Below are positions 36,855 through 46,328 of a stretch of 64,000 bases of DNA, piece after piece. Numbering within the stretch: position 1 is the stretch's first letter; the number at the start of each line of letters is the position of its first letter. The notes below the pieces were generated by a model. It was not told the origin of the DNA. It was given only the letters and a program-made list of their open reading frames with translations, and did not search any database. Position numbers and translations under genes: made by a program. The DNA is from Clostridioides sp. ES-S-0010-02 (GTDB lineage Bacteria > Bacillota > Clostridia > Peptostreptococcales > Peptostreptococcaceae). The DNA is taken from the NCBI GenBank assembly GCA_020641055.1, contig CP067345.1, positions 3,031,317-3,095,316 on the forward strand, read 5' to 3'.

Positions 36855-37112
36855 CTACTTTCTATTCAGATAGTGCGTGATTACTTCTTCAAGTATCTCA
36901 TCTCTTTCAAATTTTTTAATTATAGCTCTTGCATTTTTATGACTAGTTATATAACTAGAATCGCCAGAAAGGAGATACCCTATAATTTGATTTATAGGGT
37001 TATATCCTTTTTCAACTAGTGCTTTATATACAAAATCTATCGTATCTCCCACACTCATTCTATCTTCTGGTATTCCTTCAAATTTCATAGTGTAGTCTAA
37101 ATCTTTTTCCAA
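36855..37112 (-). CDS. reoM: IreB/ReoM-family regulatory protein
   Basis: The 85 residues match the DUF965 family (DTIDFVYKALVEKGYNPINQIIGYLLSGDSSYITSH; ARAIIKKFERDEILEEVI). The Listeria and enterococcal relatives are substrates of the PASTA kinase PrkA/IreK and control MurA stability and cephalosporin resistance; the phospho-acceptor threonine near the N-terminus may be T8 (DYTMKF). The start is TTG with AAGGAGG 8 bases upstream. It follows alaS by 24 bases, the normal Firmicute order. Confidence 0.92.
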   Translation of the reverse strand: MEKDLDYTMKFEGIPEDRMSVGDTIDFVYKALVEKGYNPINQIIGYLLSGDSSYITSHKNARAIIKKFERDEILEEVITHYLNRK

Positions 37113-37136
37113 ACTAAAAACCTCCTTAAGTGAATG

Positions 37137-39776
37137 TTATTTAACTTGTGTCTTAATAACCTCACTTGCATAGCTTAGAGCTTGGTCAACCTTAGATATG
37201 TCACTAGCTCCTGCTTGTGCCATATTAGGTCTTCCTCCACCTTTTCCTCCAGCTATTTTTGCAACTTCTCTAACTATATTCCCTGAATGTATTCCTTTAT
37301 CTAACACATCTTTAGTAGCAGTAACTACAAAGTTAACTTTATCATCTACTACATTTGCCAATACTACTACACCAGAGCCAAGCTTATCTCTTAAATTATC
37401 TGCTGTTTCTCTTAGTGTATCCATATCCATACCTTCAAATTTATTAGTTATTAAGTTAACTCCATTTACTTCAAGCTTAGAATCAAAAATAGAATCAGCT
37501 GATTGTAAACTCATTTTAGTCTTTATATCATGTAATTCTTTAGATAAATTTTTATTTTCTTCTAATAAAGAACTTATTCTTTGAATTAAATTATCTTCTT
37601 TAGATTTTAAATTTACACAAACTTCAGATATAATTCCTTCTTTTTCTTTTAAGTATTCATAAACAGCTTTTCCTGTTATTGCTTCTATTCTTCTTACTCC
37701 TGCTGCTACTCCACCTTCAGACAATATTTTAAACATTCCTATCTGAGAAGTATTTGTCAAGTGAGTTCCTCCACAAAGTTCTGTAGAATAATCTCCCATA
37801 GAAACTACTCTTACTTCATCACCATATTTTTCACCAAATAGTGCTGTAGCTCCTTTTTCTTTTGCCTCTTTTATATTCATAATATCACATTTTATGTCTA
37901 AAGATGATAAAATAACATTATTTACTTTTTCTTCTATAACTTTTAATTCTTCATTTGATATAGCTTCAAAGTGAGTAATATCAAATCTTAATCTATCTGG
38001 AGTAACTAAAGAACCAGCTTGATTAACATGCTCTCCTAATACTTCTTTTAGTGCTTTATGAAGTAAATGTGTAGCACTATGGTTTCTTGCAGCAGACATT
38101 CTAACATCTCTATCTACTAATGTCTTTACTTTATCTCCATTACTTATTTTTCCTGATTTTATTATACCTATATGTTTTATACTATTATTAGCACCTTTTT
38201 TAGTATTTAATACTTCCACTACTAAATTTTCGTTAGTTATTAATCCACAATCACCAACTTGTCCTCCACCTTCAGGATAGAAAGTAGTATTGTCTAGTAC
38301 TATAGATACTTTATCACCTTCTTTTGCATTTTGAACTAATTCATCCTCTTTAACTATAGCTTCAATAATTCCTTCACCATATAATTCACTAGATCCATTA
38401 AACATACTATCTATAGTAGACTCTAATTTTGATAGAGGGTCTTCCTTCCAACTTTCTCCATCCATATTTCCTCTAGCATTTCTAGCTCTTTCTTTTTGTT
38501 TTTCCATTTCTTCATTGAAAGACTCTTCATCTACAGATAAATGTTCTTCTTCCAAAATTTCTTTAGTTAAGTCTATAGGGAATCCATAAGTATCATACAG
38601 TTTAAAGGCTTCTTGACCACTTAAAACAGTTTTTCCTTCATTCTTTAATGCTTCTATATATGAGTTCAATATTTCTGTTCCTTGGTCTATAGTTTCATTG
38701 AATTTTTCTTCTTCTATTCCAACAACTTTTTTAATATAACTTTCTTTTTCAACTAAAACTGGATATGCTTTATCATTTACCTTTATAACTTCATCTATCA
38801 GTTTTTGTAAGAATAATTCTTTTACACCTAATAGTTTACCATGACGAGCAGCACGTCTAAGAAGTCTTCTAAGAACATAGCCTCTTCCCTCATTTGATGG
38901 AAGTACTCCATCACTAACTAAGAATGTCACAGCTCTTATATGGTCAGTTATTATTCTTATTGATATATCATTTTTTGGATTTACTCCATATTTTACTCCT
39001 GTTAACTTTTCAACTGCTTCCAATATAGACTTAATAGTATCTACTTCAAAGATAGTGTCCACACCTTGCATGATACATCCCATTCTTTCAAGGCCCATAC
39101 CTGTATCTATATTTTTACTTTCTAATAGACTGTAGTTTCCTTCTTCATCTCTATCAAACTGAGTAAATACATGGTTCCAGAATTCTAGGTATCTGTCACA
39201 ATCACAGCCTGGTTTACAGTCTGGATTATCACATCCATATTCTTCTCCTCTATCAAAATATATTTCTGAACAAGGACCACAAGGACCTGTACCTATCTCC
39301 CAGAAGTTATCATCTTTACCAAGTCTAACCATTCTTTCTTCTGGGAAATTCATTTCTTTTGCCCATATATCATAAGAATCGTCATCTTCTTCATATACAG
39401 TTACCCATATTTTATCTTCTGGGATACTTAGCCATTCTGTGACAAATTCCCATCCCCATTTAATTGATTCTCTTTTAAAGTAATCTCCAAATGAGAAGTT
39501 ACCCATCATTTCAAAAAAAGTGGCATGTCTTGCAGTTATACCTACATTTTCTATATCTCCAGTTCTTATACATTTTTGAGATGTACACATTCTTAAACTT
39601 GGAGGTACTTCTACACCTGAAAAATAATTTTTTAAAGGTGCCATACCTGAGTTTATAAGCAATAAACTCTTGTCATTGTTTGGTACTAAAGAATAGCTAT
39701 CTGCTACATAGTGACCTTTTGACTCAAAAAATTCTAAAAACTTACTTCTTATCTCGTTTAGTCCCATCTTTTCCAT
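37137..39776 (-). CDS. alaS: Alanyl-tRNA synthetase
   Basis: The 879-residue class II synthetase charges tRNA-Ala. The N-terminal catalytic domain shows SYSLVPNNDKSLLLINSGMAPLK, TARHATFFEMMGNFSFGDYF and GRGYVLRRLLRRAARHGKLLG. The editing domain has the zinc ligands HSATHLLH and CGGTH, and the C-terminal C-Ala/DHHA1 region ends GGKGGGRPNMAQAG. A CDNPDCKPGCDC insertion lies near residue 180. Full length, with AGGAGG 7 bases upstream of the ATG. Expression is under T-box control. Confidence 0.98.
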   Translation of the reverse strand: MEKMGLNEIRSKFLEFFESKGHYVADSYSLVPNNDKSLLLINSGMAPLKNYFSGVEVPPSLRMCTSQKCIRTGDIENVGITARHATFFEMMGNFSFGDYFKRESIKWGWEFVTEWLSIPEDKIWVTVYEEDDDSYDIWAKEMNFPEERMVRLGKDDNFWEIGTGPCGPCSEIYFDRGEEYGCDNPDCKPGCDCDRYLEFWNHVFTQFDRDEEGNYSLLESKNIDTGMGLERMGCIMQGVDTIFEVDTIKSILEAVEKLTGVKYGVNPKNDISIRIITDHIRAVTFLVSDGVLPSNEGRGYVLRRLLRRAARHGKLLGVKELFLQKLIDEVIKVNDKAYPVLVEKESYIKKVVGIEEEKFNETIDQGTEILNSYIEALKNEGKTVLSGQEAFKLYDTYGFPIDLTKEILEEEHLSVDEESFNEEMEKQKERARNARGNMDGESWKEDPLSKLESTIDSMFNGSSELYGEGIIEAIVKEDELVQNAKEGDKVSIVLDNTTFYPEGGGQVGDCGLITNENLVVEVLNTKKGANNSIKHIGIIKSGKISNGDKVKTLVDRDVRMSAARNHSATHLLHKALKEVLGEHVNQAGSLVTPDRLRFDITHFEAISNEELKVIEEKVNNVILSSLDIKCDIMNIKEAKEKGATALFGEKYGDEVRVVSMGDYSTELCGGTHLTNTSQIGMFKILSEGGVAAGVRRIEAITGKAVYEYLKEKEGIISEVCVNLKSKEDNLIQRISSLLEENKNLSKELHDIKTKMSLQSADSIFDSKLEVNGVNLITNKFEGMDMDTLRETADNLRDKLGSGVVVLANVVDDKVNFVVTATKDVLDKGIHSGNIVREVAKIAGGKGGGRPNMAQAGASDISKVDQALSYASEVIKTQVK

Positions 39777-39816
39777 ATTATGTTCCTCCTAATAAATTAT
39801 ATTTTTTCGTTTAAAT

Positions 39817-40075
39817 AAAAAACCTCGTCCCTATAAATAAATTTATAGGGGCGAGGACAATCGCGGTACCACCCTAATTATCATAAAAAATTATGATATC
39901 TTCGGAAAACCTTAGCTATAACGTAACTACCGTCAATCTCTACTTAAATCTACCTTGTTAATTCAAAGTACATTGTTCAAAATTGCTACTAAAAGGCTGC
40001 TTCAAATATTTTATTCTAAGGGCTTTCAGCATGTTCCCTCTCTCTGTAAGACATCAAATACTTTACTATTCCTTA
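39817..40075 (-). ncRNA. T-box leader RNA of alaS
   Basis: The minus-strand leader contains the T-box core AGGGTGGTACCGCG (39862-39875), which pairs with the tRNA acceptor end. Next is a terminator with a strong stem (39823-39838 with 39841-39856) and six Ts. Upstream are a stem III-like hairpin (39881-39900) and a long stem I region with a GAAGCAGCC segment (about 40000-40010); the GCA or GCC triplet there suits an alanine specifier. Uncharged tRNA-Ala would favour read-through. The 5' boundary is approximate. Confidence 0.9.
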
Positions 40076-40108
40076 TCACTGTATTTGTTTTTAATTAATA
40101 TAATAATT

Positions 40109-40137
40109 ATATTACTAAATTTTACAAAATTAATCAA
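40109..40137 (-). promoter_or_regulatory. Probable promoter of the alaS T-box transcript
   Basis: TTGATT (40132-40137) and TAATAT (40109-40114) on the minus strand with 17-base spacing, just upstream of the predicted T-box stem I. Confidence 0.5.
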
Positions 40138-40229
40138 TACTATATTTTCATATACAATAAATTTATTTTATAAACTTTGTTTTAGATTTATAGACTATAT
40201 TACTTATTTTATAAGTTTCTTGGATATTT

Positions 40230-41309
40230 TTATAAACTTTTCTCTATTATTCCTCCGCCTACTACAATATCTCCATCGTACATTACAACAGATTGACCTT
40301 TTGTAATAGCTCTTTGAGCTTCATCAAATACTATTTTAATAGTATTTTCTCCAACATTATAAATAGTAGCTGGTGATGGTTTTGCAGAGTATCTTATTTT
40401 TGCTTGAACTCTTAATGGCTCTTCTAGTTTGTCTATTGATATAAAGTTAACATCTTTTGCAATAAGTTCTTTTTTAAATAATTCTTCGTTGTCTCCAAGG
40501 ACAATAGTATTATTTATTGGATTTATATCTACTACAAACATTGGTTTGCCAAAAGTAATTCCAAGACCTTTTCTTTGTCCTATTGTATAGTATAGTATCC
40601 CTTTATGTTTTCCAAGTACATTTCCTTTAGTATCTACAAAAAAACCTTCTTCAATACGCTTTTCAGAATGTTTTTTTACATAATTTGCATAGTCATTATC
40701 TTTAACAAAACAAATTTCTTGACTATCGGGTTTATTATGGACTGCCATTCCCATTTCTTTAGCAATTTCTCTTACTCTATCCTTTTCATAATCACCTATT
40801 GGTAGTAGTGTATGTTTTAATTGTTCTTGTGTAAGATTATAAAGTGCATAAGTCTGGTCTTTTTTATCTGTAACAGATTTTTTTAATAAATATCTTCCTG
40901 TATCTTCATCTTTTTCTATTTTTGCATAGTGACCTGTAGCCACATAATCACATCCTATTTGTCTAGCTCTTTTATAAAAATCGTCAAATTTTATATGTTT
41001 ATTACAAGCTATACAAGGATTAGGAGTTTTTCCTTCTAAGTATTCATCTATAAAATAATCTATTACTTTTTCTTTAAATACTTCTCTAAAATTAAGAACA
41101 TAAAATGGTATTCCTATTTTATTTGCTACTCTTCTAGCATCTTCAACTGCTGATAAAGAGCAACAACCACCTTCATTTTCAACTTCGTCATCGTCTTGCC
41201 ATAATTTCATAGTAACACCAATGACGTCGTATCCTTGCTGTTTTAAAAGATATGCAGCTACAGAACTATCTACTCCTCCACTCATACCTATCATTACTTT
41301 TTTATTCAT
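40230..41309 (-). CDS. mnmA: tRNA 2-thiouridylase MnmA
   Basis: The 359-residue enzyme adds sulfur to U34 of Lys, Glu and Gln tRNAs. The PP-loop [13 protein letters not shown] is near the N-terminus. The catalytic cysteines lie in [12 protein letters not shown] and SQEICFV, and TGHYAKI and [11 protein letters not shown] are typical. The start is the ATG at 41309 with GAGGTG 10 bases upstream; a TTG six bases earlier is too close. The sulfur donor is a cysteine desulfurase, and iscS lies nearby on the same strand beyond the cell-wall-protein cassette. Confidence 0.96.
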   Translation of the reverse strand: MNKKVMIGMSGGVDSSVAAYLLKQQGYDVIGVTMKLWQDDDEVENEGGCCSLSAVEDARRVANKIGIPFYVLNFREVFKEKVIDYFIDEYLEGKTPNPCIACNKHIKFDDFYKRARQIGCDYVATGHYAKIEKDEDTGRYLLKKSVTDKKDQTYALYNLTQEQLKHTLLPIGDYEKDRVREIAKEMGMAVHNKPDSQEICFVKDNDYANYVKKHSEKRIEEGFFVDTKGNVLGKHKGILYYTIGQRKGLGITFGKPMFVVDINPINNTIVLGDNEELFKKELIAKDVNFISIDKLEEPLRVQAKIRYSAKPSPATIYNVGENTIKIVFDEAQRAITKGQSVVMYDGDIVVGGGIIEKSL

Positions 41310-41344
41310 AAACAAATTTCACCTCATCTTTTGCATTACTTATT

Positions 41345-41353
41345 ATTATACCA
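41345..41353 (-). promoter_or_regulatory. Extended -10 promoter of mnmA next to a hairpin
   Basis: TGGTATAAT on the minus strand is an extended -10, 36 bases before mnmA. Directly upstream, ATAGAGCAAGC (41354-41364) pairs with its complement at 41386-41396; this hairpin may mark the end of the cell-wall-protein transcript, but its T tract in that direction is lacking. Confidence 0.45.
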
Positions 41354-41451
41354 TATAGAGCAAGCATTGTATTTATTTAAAATATAGCTTGCTCTATTTT
41401 CTAAAAAAAATAATATTATTAGGTAATTTTAAAAGATTTAAGGGTAATTTT

Positions 41452-44295
41452 TTATTTATTAACTACCACTACTGACGCTGTTGTTTCTGTTATTATATTC
41501 TTAGAATTACTAACATCAACTAGTTCTATTTTCACCTTATAAGTACCTTCTTTATTTCCAACTAGATAAACTTCTGTTGTTGCACCTTGTAATGGAAAAC
41601 CTTCCATTGGTCCCCATCCTGTTTTTACTATGTTAAACCAGTTTCCATTGCTATCCTTAGCAATTAGTTGTATTCCACCTAACTCTGCTGAACCTTCTTC
41701 TGGTCTTATTTGAACTCTTACATTATTATAATCATTTTTGCCTTTATTTAGTGTAATCTTTACAGGAGTTCTACCATCTACACTTTCAAACTTAGGTATA
41801 CTGCCATTTTCATCCTCATCTATTTTATTCTCTTCCGTTATATTAGCTATATCATTATTTTCATTTATAGTTATAGAAGCTTTACCCCAAGTAGCAGTTT
41901 TTGAATCTTGTAATAATATACAATCTCCATATCCATTAACAATCACTTTATCTTTATCATAGTTATCAGTTTTTATTGGAGTATATTCACTTATCTTACA
42001 ATCACCTATTAAATCTAGACTTGCATTAGTTTCATTTACAATTCCATCATCTTTTACATATTCTACATTAACTCCATACCATCCGTTTCCACTTGTTACA
42101 AGATTTGAAGCTATTACTGATGAACCATTTACTATTAAACCTGCCCCTTTATTATTATTTAAAGTTACATTGTTTAATTCAACATTTTGTGATAAATAAA
42201 CATGCATTCCTGATTTATTTAATTTGTCTGAATCTAAACCTGTTACTTTTAGATTGTTTATTTTTACACCATCTTTTCTGTCTATTGTTACTATATTTTC
42301 GTACCCTGGTTTAGTATCAGTAAATTCTACAGCTTTTTTCAATTCAGCATTATTAATACCATTTATAACTATTTTTTTATCTATAACAACTGGCTTTTTA
42401 ACATCTATTTGTCCACTTATTTCCCACACTTGACCATCTTCTTGTAAAGCAAGTGCTTCTTCTAATGTATCAGTATCAGTAATCTTTATTGTCTCCACTT
42501 TAGCAGGTTCAGCTACCGTTACTGTAATAGTTGGAAGTGATACTCCTTCTGATAGCTTATATCCACTTGATAGACTTGCACTAAATATATACTTTCCTGC
42601 TACTTGGCTAGCATATTCTGGTGTACTTTTCCAAGTTACACCTACTTTTGTATTAGCCACTCCAGACACAGTTGCTGATAACTCTTTTGGTAAGTTTAAC
42701 TTACTTAATTCTGTTCCATTTTCTACATTTTGTACTTTTATTGAATTATCAAGTGCTGTTATTGATGTTATCAATTTATCTTTTACAGATGAACCACCAC
42801 TTGAACTTCCTCCACTTGATGAAGAGCCTCCAGATGAACTTCCACCTGGTTTAGTGCCATCTACACTTGGAGTCTGAGAACCTTCTACTTTGTCAGTTAT
42901 TGTTCCTTCATTTTTTATATTTGTTCCTGTAGCATCATTTTTTATGTTTGTTATTTTTCCGTTGTTTTTAACTACAACATTGCTAGAATTATTTTGTATT
43001 TCTACTTTTTCTATTTTTGCTCCACTTTCATTTATTATTGTTCCACCTTTACTATCCTTAACCAAAACTTTATTTATTGTACCTTTATTTACTATATCTG
43101 CATTTGGAGCAGTTACTACTATCGTACCTGTATATGTACCATTTAAATTTACAGAAATTGAATTATTAGTACTCAATGATAAATCATTTGACATAGTTCC
43201 TGATGGCTTAATATTTATAATATCATTTGCATCAGCTTTATCTAAAGCTATTTTTAACTCTTCTATATTTTTAACTTCATATGTTGTTGTAGATTGTGAT
43301 TTTTTTATCTCAGAAAAAGCATTCTCATTGCCTGAACCACCAACCTGTGTAACTGTTTTTAAGCTTTTAGTATTTAATACTTTTTCTTGTTCTTTATTTA
43401 ATTTATTTCCAACTAAAACTACTGGTGAATTATTTTTTGCTGCCAATGAACCTACTGCTAATGAATCTATAAGATCTCCTTGTTTATTCATACCATCTTT
43501 TGTTATATATGCATTTTTCAACTCTTTTGAACCATATAATCCACTTATAACAGCCGCATTAGTTTCATTTCTATCTTTTCCTGATAATCTTTTAGGACTA
43601 GGTAAAGTGCTTTTTGTAGCTTCTGAAATCGACTGCACTCCTCCTATTACATAAGATGTTTTTATACCTTTATCTTTTATAAATTGATTTGATTGTTTTA
43701 TTCCATCTTCTGGACTAGAAAGAATTATTGGCATTTTATTTTGAGCAGCCGCAGCTCCTACACTTACTGCGTCAGCAAGACCTTTTTCTCCATTAACTAC
43801 AACTATCTCTGAAATATTACTACTTGTTTTTCTTCCAAGAGACTCATCTAATTTTTTAGCTATTTCTAAAGAAGTTTGATATCTATCATTTCCTGAGATT
43901 CTTTCTGTATCAATTTTTAATGATTTTAATTGTGTCTCTACCTCTGAACCTAAAGTTTTTGTCCCGCCTATTAAATATACTTTTTCTGCTTTTAACCTTA
44001 TTATTTCTGCTTTAGCTCTATCATCTAATTTATTGTTTTGTGTCAAAAGAATTGGTGCATTCTTAGAACCAGCAAAAGGAGTTGCAGTCAATGCGTCTAC
44101 TATAGTATTATCATTAACTAATATCACATTTTTAGATGTATCCCATCCTTTTTTACTTATTTGTATGGCAGTTTCCCATCTACCTGAACCTTTAAGTGTA
44201 TCACTGTTTGTTTGAGCACTTGATATGCCTGCTGTCGCACTACTAGCTACTAATGATATAGTAAGTATTGCTGCTATCCTCTTTGGTATTTTCAT
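41452..44295 (-). CDS. Cell-wall-anchored protein with three CWB2 repeats and a beta-helix domain
   Basis: The 947-residue exported protein has a signal peptide (cleavage near residue 27). Three CWB2 repeats fill about 31-335, each with the polymer-binding motif (APILLTQNN, MPIILSSPE, SPVVLVGNK); these anchor C. difficile S-layer proteins to cell-wall PSII. A repetitive Asn/Ile/Val-rich stretch (about 340-480) looks like a beta-solenoid. A Gly/Ser linker (about 485-505), an Ig-like module and a parallel beta-helix (INNLKVTGL, VELNNVTLNNNKGAGLIVNG) follow. No enzyme motif stands out. It is a single-gene unit between iscU and mnmA. AGGGGG lies about 7-8 bases before the ATG. Confidence 0.9.
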   Translation of the reverse strand: MKIPKRIAAILTISLVASSATAGISSAQTNSDTLKGSGRWETAIQISKKGWDTSKNVILVNDNTIVDALTATPFAGSKNAPILLTQNNKLDDRAKAEIIRLKAEKVYLIGGTKTLGSEVETQLKSLKIDTERISGNDRYQTSLEIAKKLDESLGRKTSSNISEIVVVNGEKGLADAVSVGAAAAQNKMPIILSSPEDGIKQSNQFIKDKGIKTSYVIGGVQSISEATKSTLPSPKRLSGKDRNETNAAVISGLYGSKELKNAYITKDGMNKQGDLIDSLAVGSLAAKNNSPVVLVGNKLNKEQEKVLNTKSLKTVTQVGGSGNENAFSEIKKSQSTTTYEVKNIEELKIALDKADANDIINIKPSGTMSNDLSLSTNNSISVNLNGTYTGTIVVTAPNADIVNKGTINKVLVKDSKGGTIINESGAKIEKVEIQNNSSNVVVKNNGKITNIKNDATGTNIKNEGTITDKVEGSQTPSVDGTKPGGSSSGGSSSSGGSSSGGSSVKDKLITSITALDNSIKVQNVENGTELSKLNLPKELSATVSGVANTKVGVTWKSTPEYASQVAGKYIFSASLSSGYKLSEGVSLPTITVTVAEPAKVETIKITDTDTLEEALALQEDGQVWEISGQIDVKKPVVIDKKIVINGINNAELKKAVEFTDTKPGYENIVTIDRKDGVKINNLKVTGLDSDKLNKSGMHVYLSQNVELNNVTLNNNKGAGLIVNGSSVIASNLVTSGNGWYGVNVEYVKDDGIVNETNASLDLIGDCKISEYTPIKTDNYDKDKVIVNGYGDCILLQDSKTATWGKASITINENNDIANITEENKIDEDENGSIPKFESVDGRTPVKITLNKGKNDYNNVRVQIRPEEGSAELGGIQLIAKDSNGNWFNIVKTGWGPMEGFPLQGATTEVYLVGNKEGTYKVKIELVDVSNSKNIITETTASVVVVNK

Positions 44296-44363
44296 AACTG
44301 TTCCCCCTAATATTGTATTTAGTTGAAATGTGCCTTTTTAAAGAAAATAGCATTTTTAAGTAA

Positions 44364-44403
44364 AAATTTCTGAAAATATATTTTTATATGAAATCCTCGT
44401 AAA
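44364..44403 (-). promoter_or_regulatory. Promoter of the CWB2 protein gene with overlapping CodY box
   Basis: TTTACG (44398-44403) and TATATT (44375-44380) lie 17 bases apart on the minus strand. Overlapping the -10, TATTTTCAGAAATTT (44364-44378) matches 13 of 15 positions of the CodY consensus AATTTTCWGAAAATT. The rest of the 326-base gap (44296-44621) holds the ribosome binding site and a terminator at 44517-44552, with nothing else evident. Confidence 0.6.
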
Positions 44404-44516
44404 CGATTGATTTGCTGAGATTTTTTATATTTTTTAATGTTTAAATATTATGGATGTGTATATTTTTTTATTATTTCATTAATTTCCAAAACGGGCTAGA
44501 ATGGCAGTTTTAACAA

Positions 44517-44552
44517 TAAAAAATAGCCGTTTTCTTTAAAACGGCTATTTTT
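44517..44552. terminator. Terminator of the isc operon
   Basis: A perfect 15-bp stem (44519-44533 with 44538-44552) around CTTT, flanked by A and T runs, about 70 bases past the iscU stop. Symmetrical, so active in both directions in principle. Confidence 0.85.
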
Positions 44553-44621
44553 CATCTTACTATACCATTATACACTTTTTTAAAATGATTTTAAACTTTT
44601 TTTGGAAAATTATTCCTTATT

Positions 44622-45062
44622 TTATTCTTCTTCCTCAATATCATGGTCATGAGCATCATCTATAACATATCCATCTAATTCTGGTATATGGATATTATTC
44701 TTTTTAGCATAGTCTATAAGTGCTGCTTTTACAGCTTGTTCTGCTAAAACTGAACAGTGCATTTTTACTGGTGGTAAACCATCCAAAGCTTCAGCAACAG
44801 CTTTATTTGTAAGGTCTAATGCATCTTTTATAGTCTTTCCTTTTATCATTTCAGTTGCCATAGAAGAACTTGCTATAGCTGAACCACAGCCAAATGTTTT
44901 AAACTTAACATCTTTTATTATGTCTCCTTCTATGTCTAAAAATATCTTCATTATATCTCCACATGTAGGATTTCCAACTTCACCTACACCACTTGCACCT
45001 TCAATTTCTCCCATATTTCTTGGGTTCATAAAATGTTCCATAACTTTATCACTATATTGCAT
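44622..45062 (-). CDS. iscU: Iron-sulfur cluster scaffold protein IscU/NifU-type
   Basis: The 146-residue scaffold protein has the three conserved cysteines: GNPTCGDIM, FKTFGCGSAIASSS and KMHCSVLAEQA. New Fe-S clusters are assembled on these from sulfur delivered by IscS. The C-terminus is an acidic, histidine-containing tail (DDAHDHDIEEEE). The ATG has AGGAGG about 8 bases upstream. It is the last gene of iscR-iscS-iscU. No hscA, hscB or ferredoxin follows, as is usual for clostridia. Confidence 0.95.
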   Translation of the reverse strand: MQYSDKVMEHFMNPRNMGEIEGASGVGEVGNPTCGDIMKIFLDIEGDIIKDVKFKTFGCGSAIASSSMATEMIKGKTIKDALDLTNKAVAEALDGLPPVKMHCSVLAEQAVKAALIDYAKKNNIHIPELDGYVIDDAHDHDIEEEE

Positions 45063-45117
45063 TATTTTTTCCTCCTACATTAATTTATGCCTATTTTTTA
45101 TGTCTTATCTATTTTGT

Positions 45118-46311
45118 CTATTTTACTAATCCTTGTTTCTTTGCATCATCGTAAAGTGGTGACATACTTCTAAGTCTTTCTATAACTTTTGGTAAATTTT
45201 CTAATATATAATCTATATCATCATCCGTTGTAAAATCTCCAACTGTAAGTCTCAATGAACCATGTGCTATTTCATGTGGTAAACCTATTGCAAGTAATAC
45301 ATGTGAAGGGTCTAATGAACCAGAAGTACATGCAGAACCACTTGAACCAGCAATTCCTAACATATCTAATAGTAAAAGTATTCCTTCACCTTCTATAAAT
45401 TGGAATGCAAAGTTTGCATTTCCTGGTAATCTATTTTCTAAACTACCATTTATTCTTGTATAAGGTATTCTTTCTAAAACACCATCTATTAACTTATTTC
45501 TAAGACGAGTTAAAGTCTCAACATGGTTTTGCATATTTGCTTTAGCTAATTCTGCTGCTTTTCCATATCCAACTATTGCAGGTATATTTTCTGTACCTGC
45601 TCTTTTACTTTTTTCTTGTGCTCCACCATGGACAAAGTTATGAAGTCTTACACCTTTTCTTATGTATAAAGCTCCAACACCTTTTGGTCCATATATTTTA
45701 TGTGAAGACATACTCATTAAATCTATTCCTAATTCTTTAACATCTACTGGAATATTACCTGAAGCTTGTACTGCATCAGTATGGAATAATATACTGTGTT
45801 TTTTAGCTATTTCAGATATTTCTTTAATAGGTTGTATAGTTCCTATTTCATTATTTGCAAACATTATACTTATTAGTATAGTAGTATCTTTTATTGAATC
45901 TTCTAATTGTTTTAAATCAATTTTTCCTTCGCTATCAACATCTAAATAAGTTATTTCAAATCCATGATGTTTTTCTAAGTATTCACATGTATGAAGTATT
46001 GCATGGTGTTCTATTTTTGAAGTTATTATATGATTACCTTTATTTTTATTAGCATAAGCTACACCTTCTAATGTCCAGTTGTCACTTTCTGAACCACCTG
46101 CTGTAAAATATATTTCATTAGGTTCAGCATTTATAAGGGCTGCTACTTGTTCTCTTGCTTTATCTAAAGCATCTTTTGCTTCTCTTCCGAATGTGTGAAA
46201 ACTAGATGCATTGCCAAAATAATCTGTTAGGTATGGCATCATTGCATCTAATACTTCTTTTTTAACAGGTGTTGTTGCAGAATAATCCATATACAATCTT
46301 CTTTTTTCCAT
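45118..46311 (-). CDS. iscS: Cysteine desulfurase IscS/NifS
   Basis: The 397-residue PLP enzyme takes sulfur from cysteine for Fe-S clusters and thiolated tRNA. Visible features are YMDYSATTP at the start, the PLP region GGSESDNW, HTDAVQASG, the PLP lysine in SSHKIYGPKG and the catalytic cysteine loop GSSGSACTSGSLDPSHVL. The ATG at 46311 is preferred because GGAG lies 9 bases upstream; in-frame codons before it sit in the ribosome binding site. It starts 17 bases after iscR. Confidence 0.95.
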   Translation of the reverse strand: MEKRRLYMDYSATTPVKKEVLDAMMPYLTDYFGNASSFHTFGREAKDALDKAREQVAALINAEPNEIYFTAGGSESDNWTLEGVAYANKNKGNHIITSKIEHHAILHTCEYLEKHHGFEITYLDVDSEGKIDLKQLEDSIKDTTILISIMFANNEIGTIQPIKEISEIAKKHSILFHTDAVQASGNIPVDVKELGIDLMSMSSHKIYGPKGVGALYIRKGVRLHNFVHGGAQEKSKRAGTENIPAIVGYGKAAELAKANMQNHVETLTRLRNKLIDGVLERIPYTRINGSLENRLPGNANFAFQFIEGEGILLLLDMLGIAGSSGSACTSGSLDPSHVLLAIGLPHEIAHGSLRLTVGDFTTDDDIDYILENLPKVIERLRSMSPLYDDAKKQGLVK

Positions 46312-46328
46312 TACATTCATCTCCAAAT

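Noticed and set aside
41354-41396. Hairpin after the CWB2 gene as a full terminator
   Set aside because: The stem is strong, but in the direction of the CWB2 transcript it is followed by a promoter-like sequence, not a T tract; kept only as a note with the mnmA promoter.
42890-43654. A 254-codon open frame on the plus strand inside the CWB2 gene
   Set aside because: It is the antisense shadow of the low-complexity beta-solenoid region, lacks a ribosome binding site and reads as a hydrophobic run.
44296-44516. A cyclic-di-GMP or other riboswitch in front of the CWB2 gene
   Set aside because: No conserved aptamer core is recognisable; the region is explained by a promoter and the CodY-like site.
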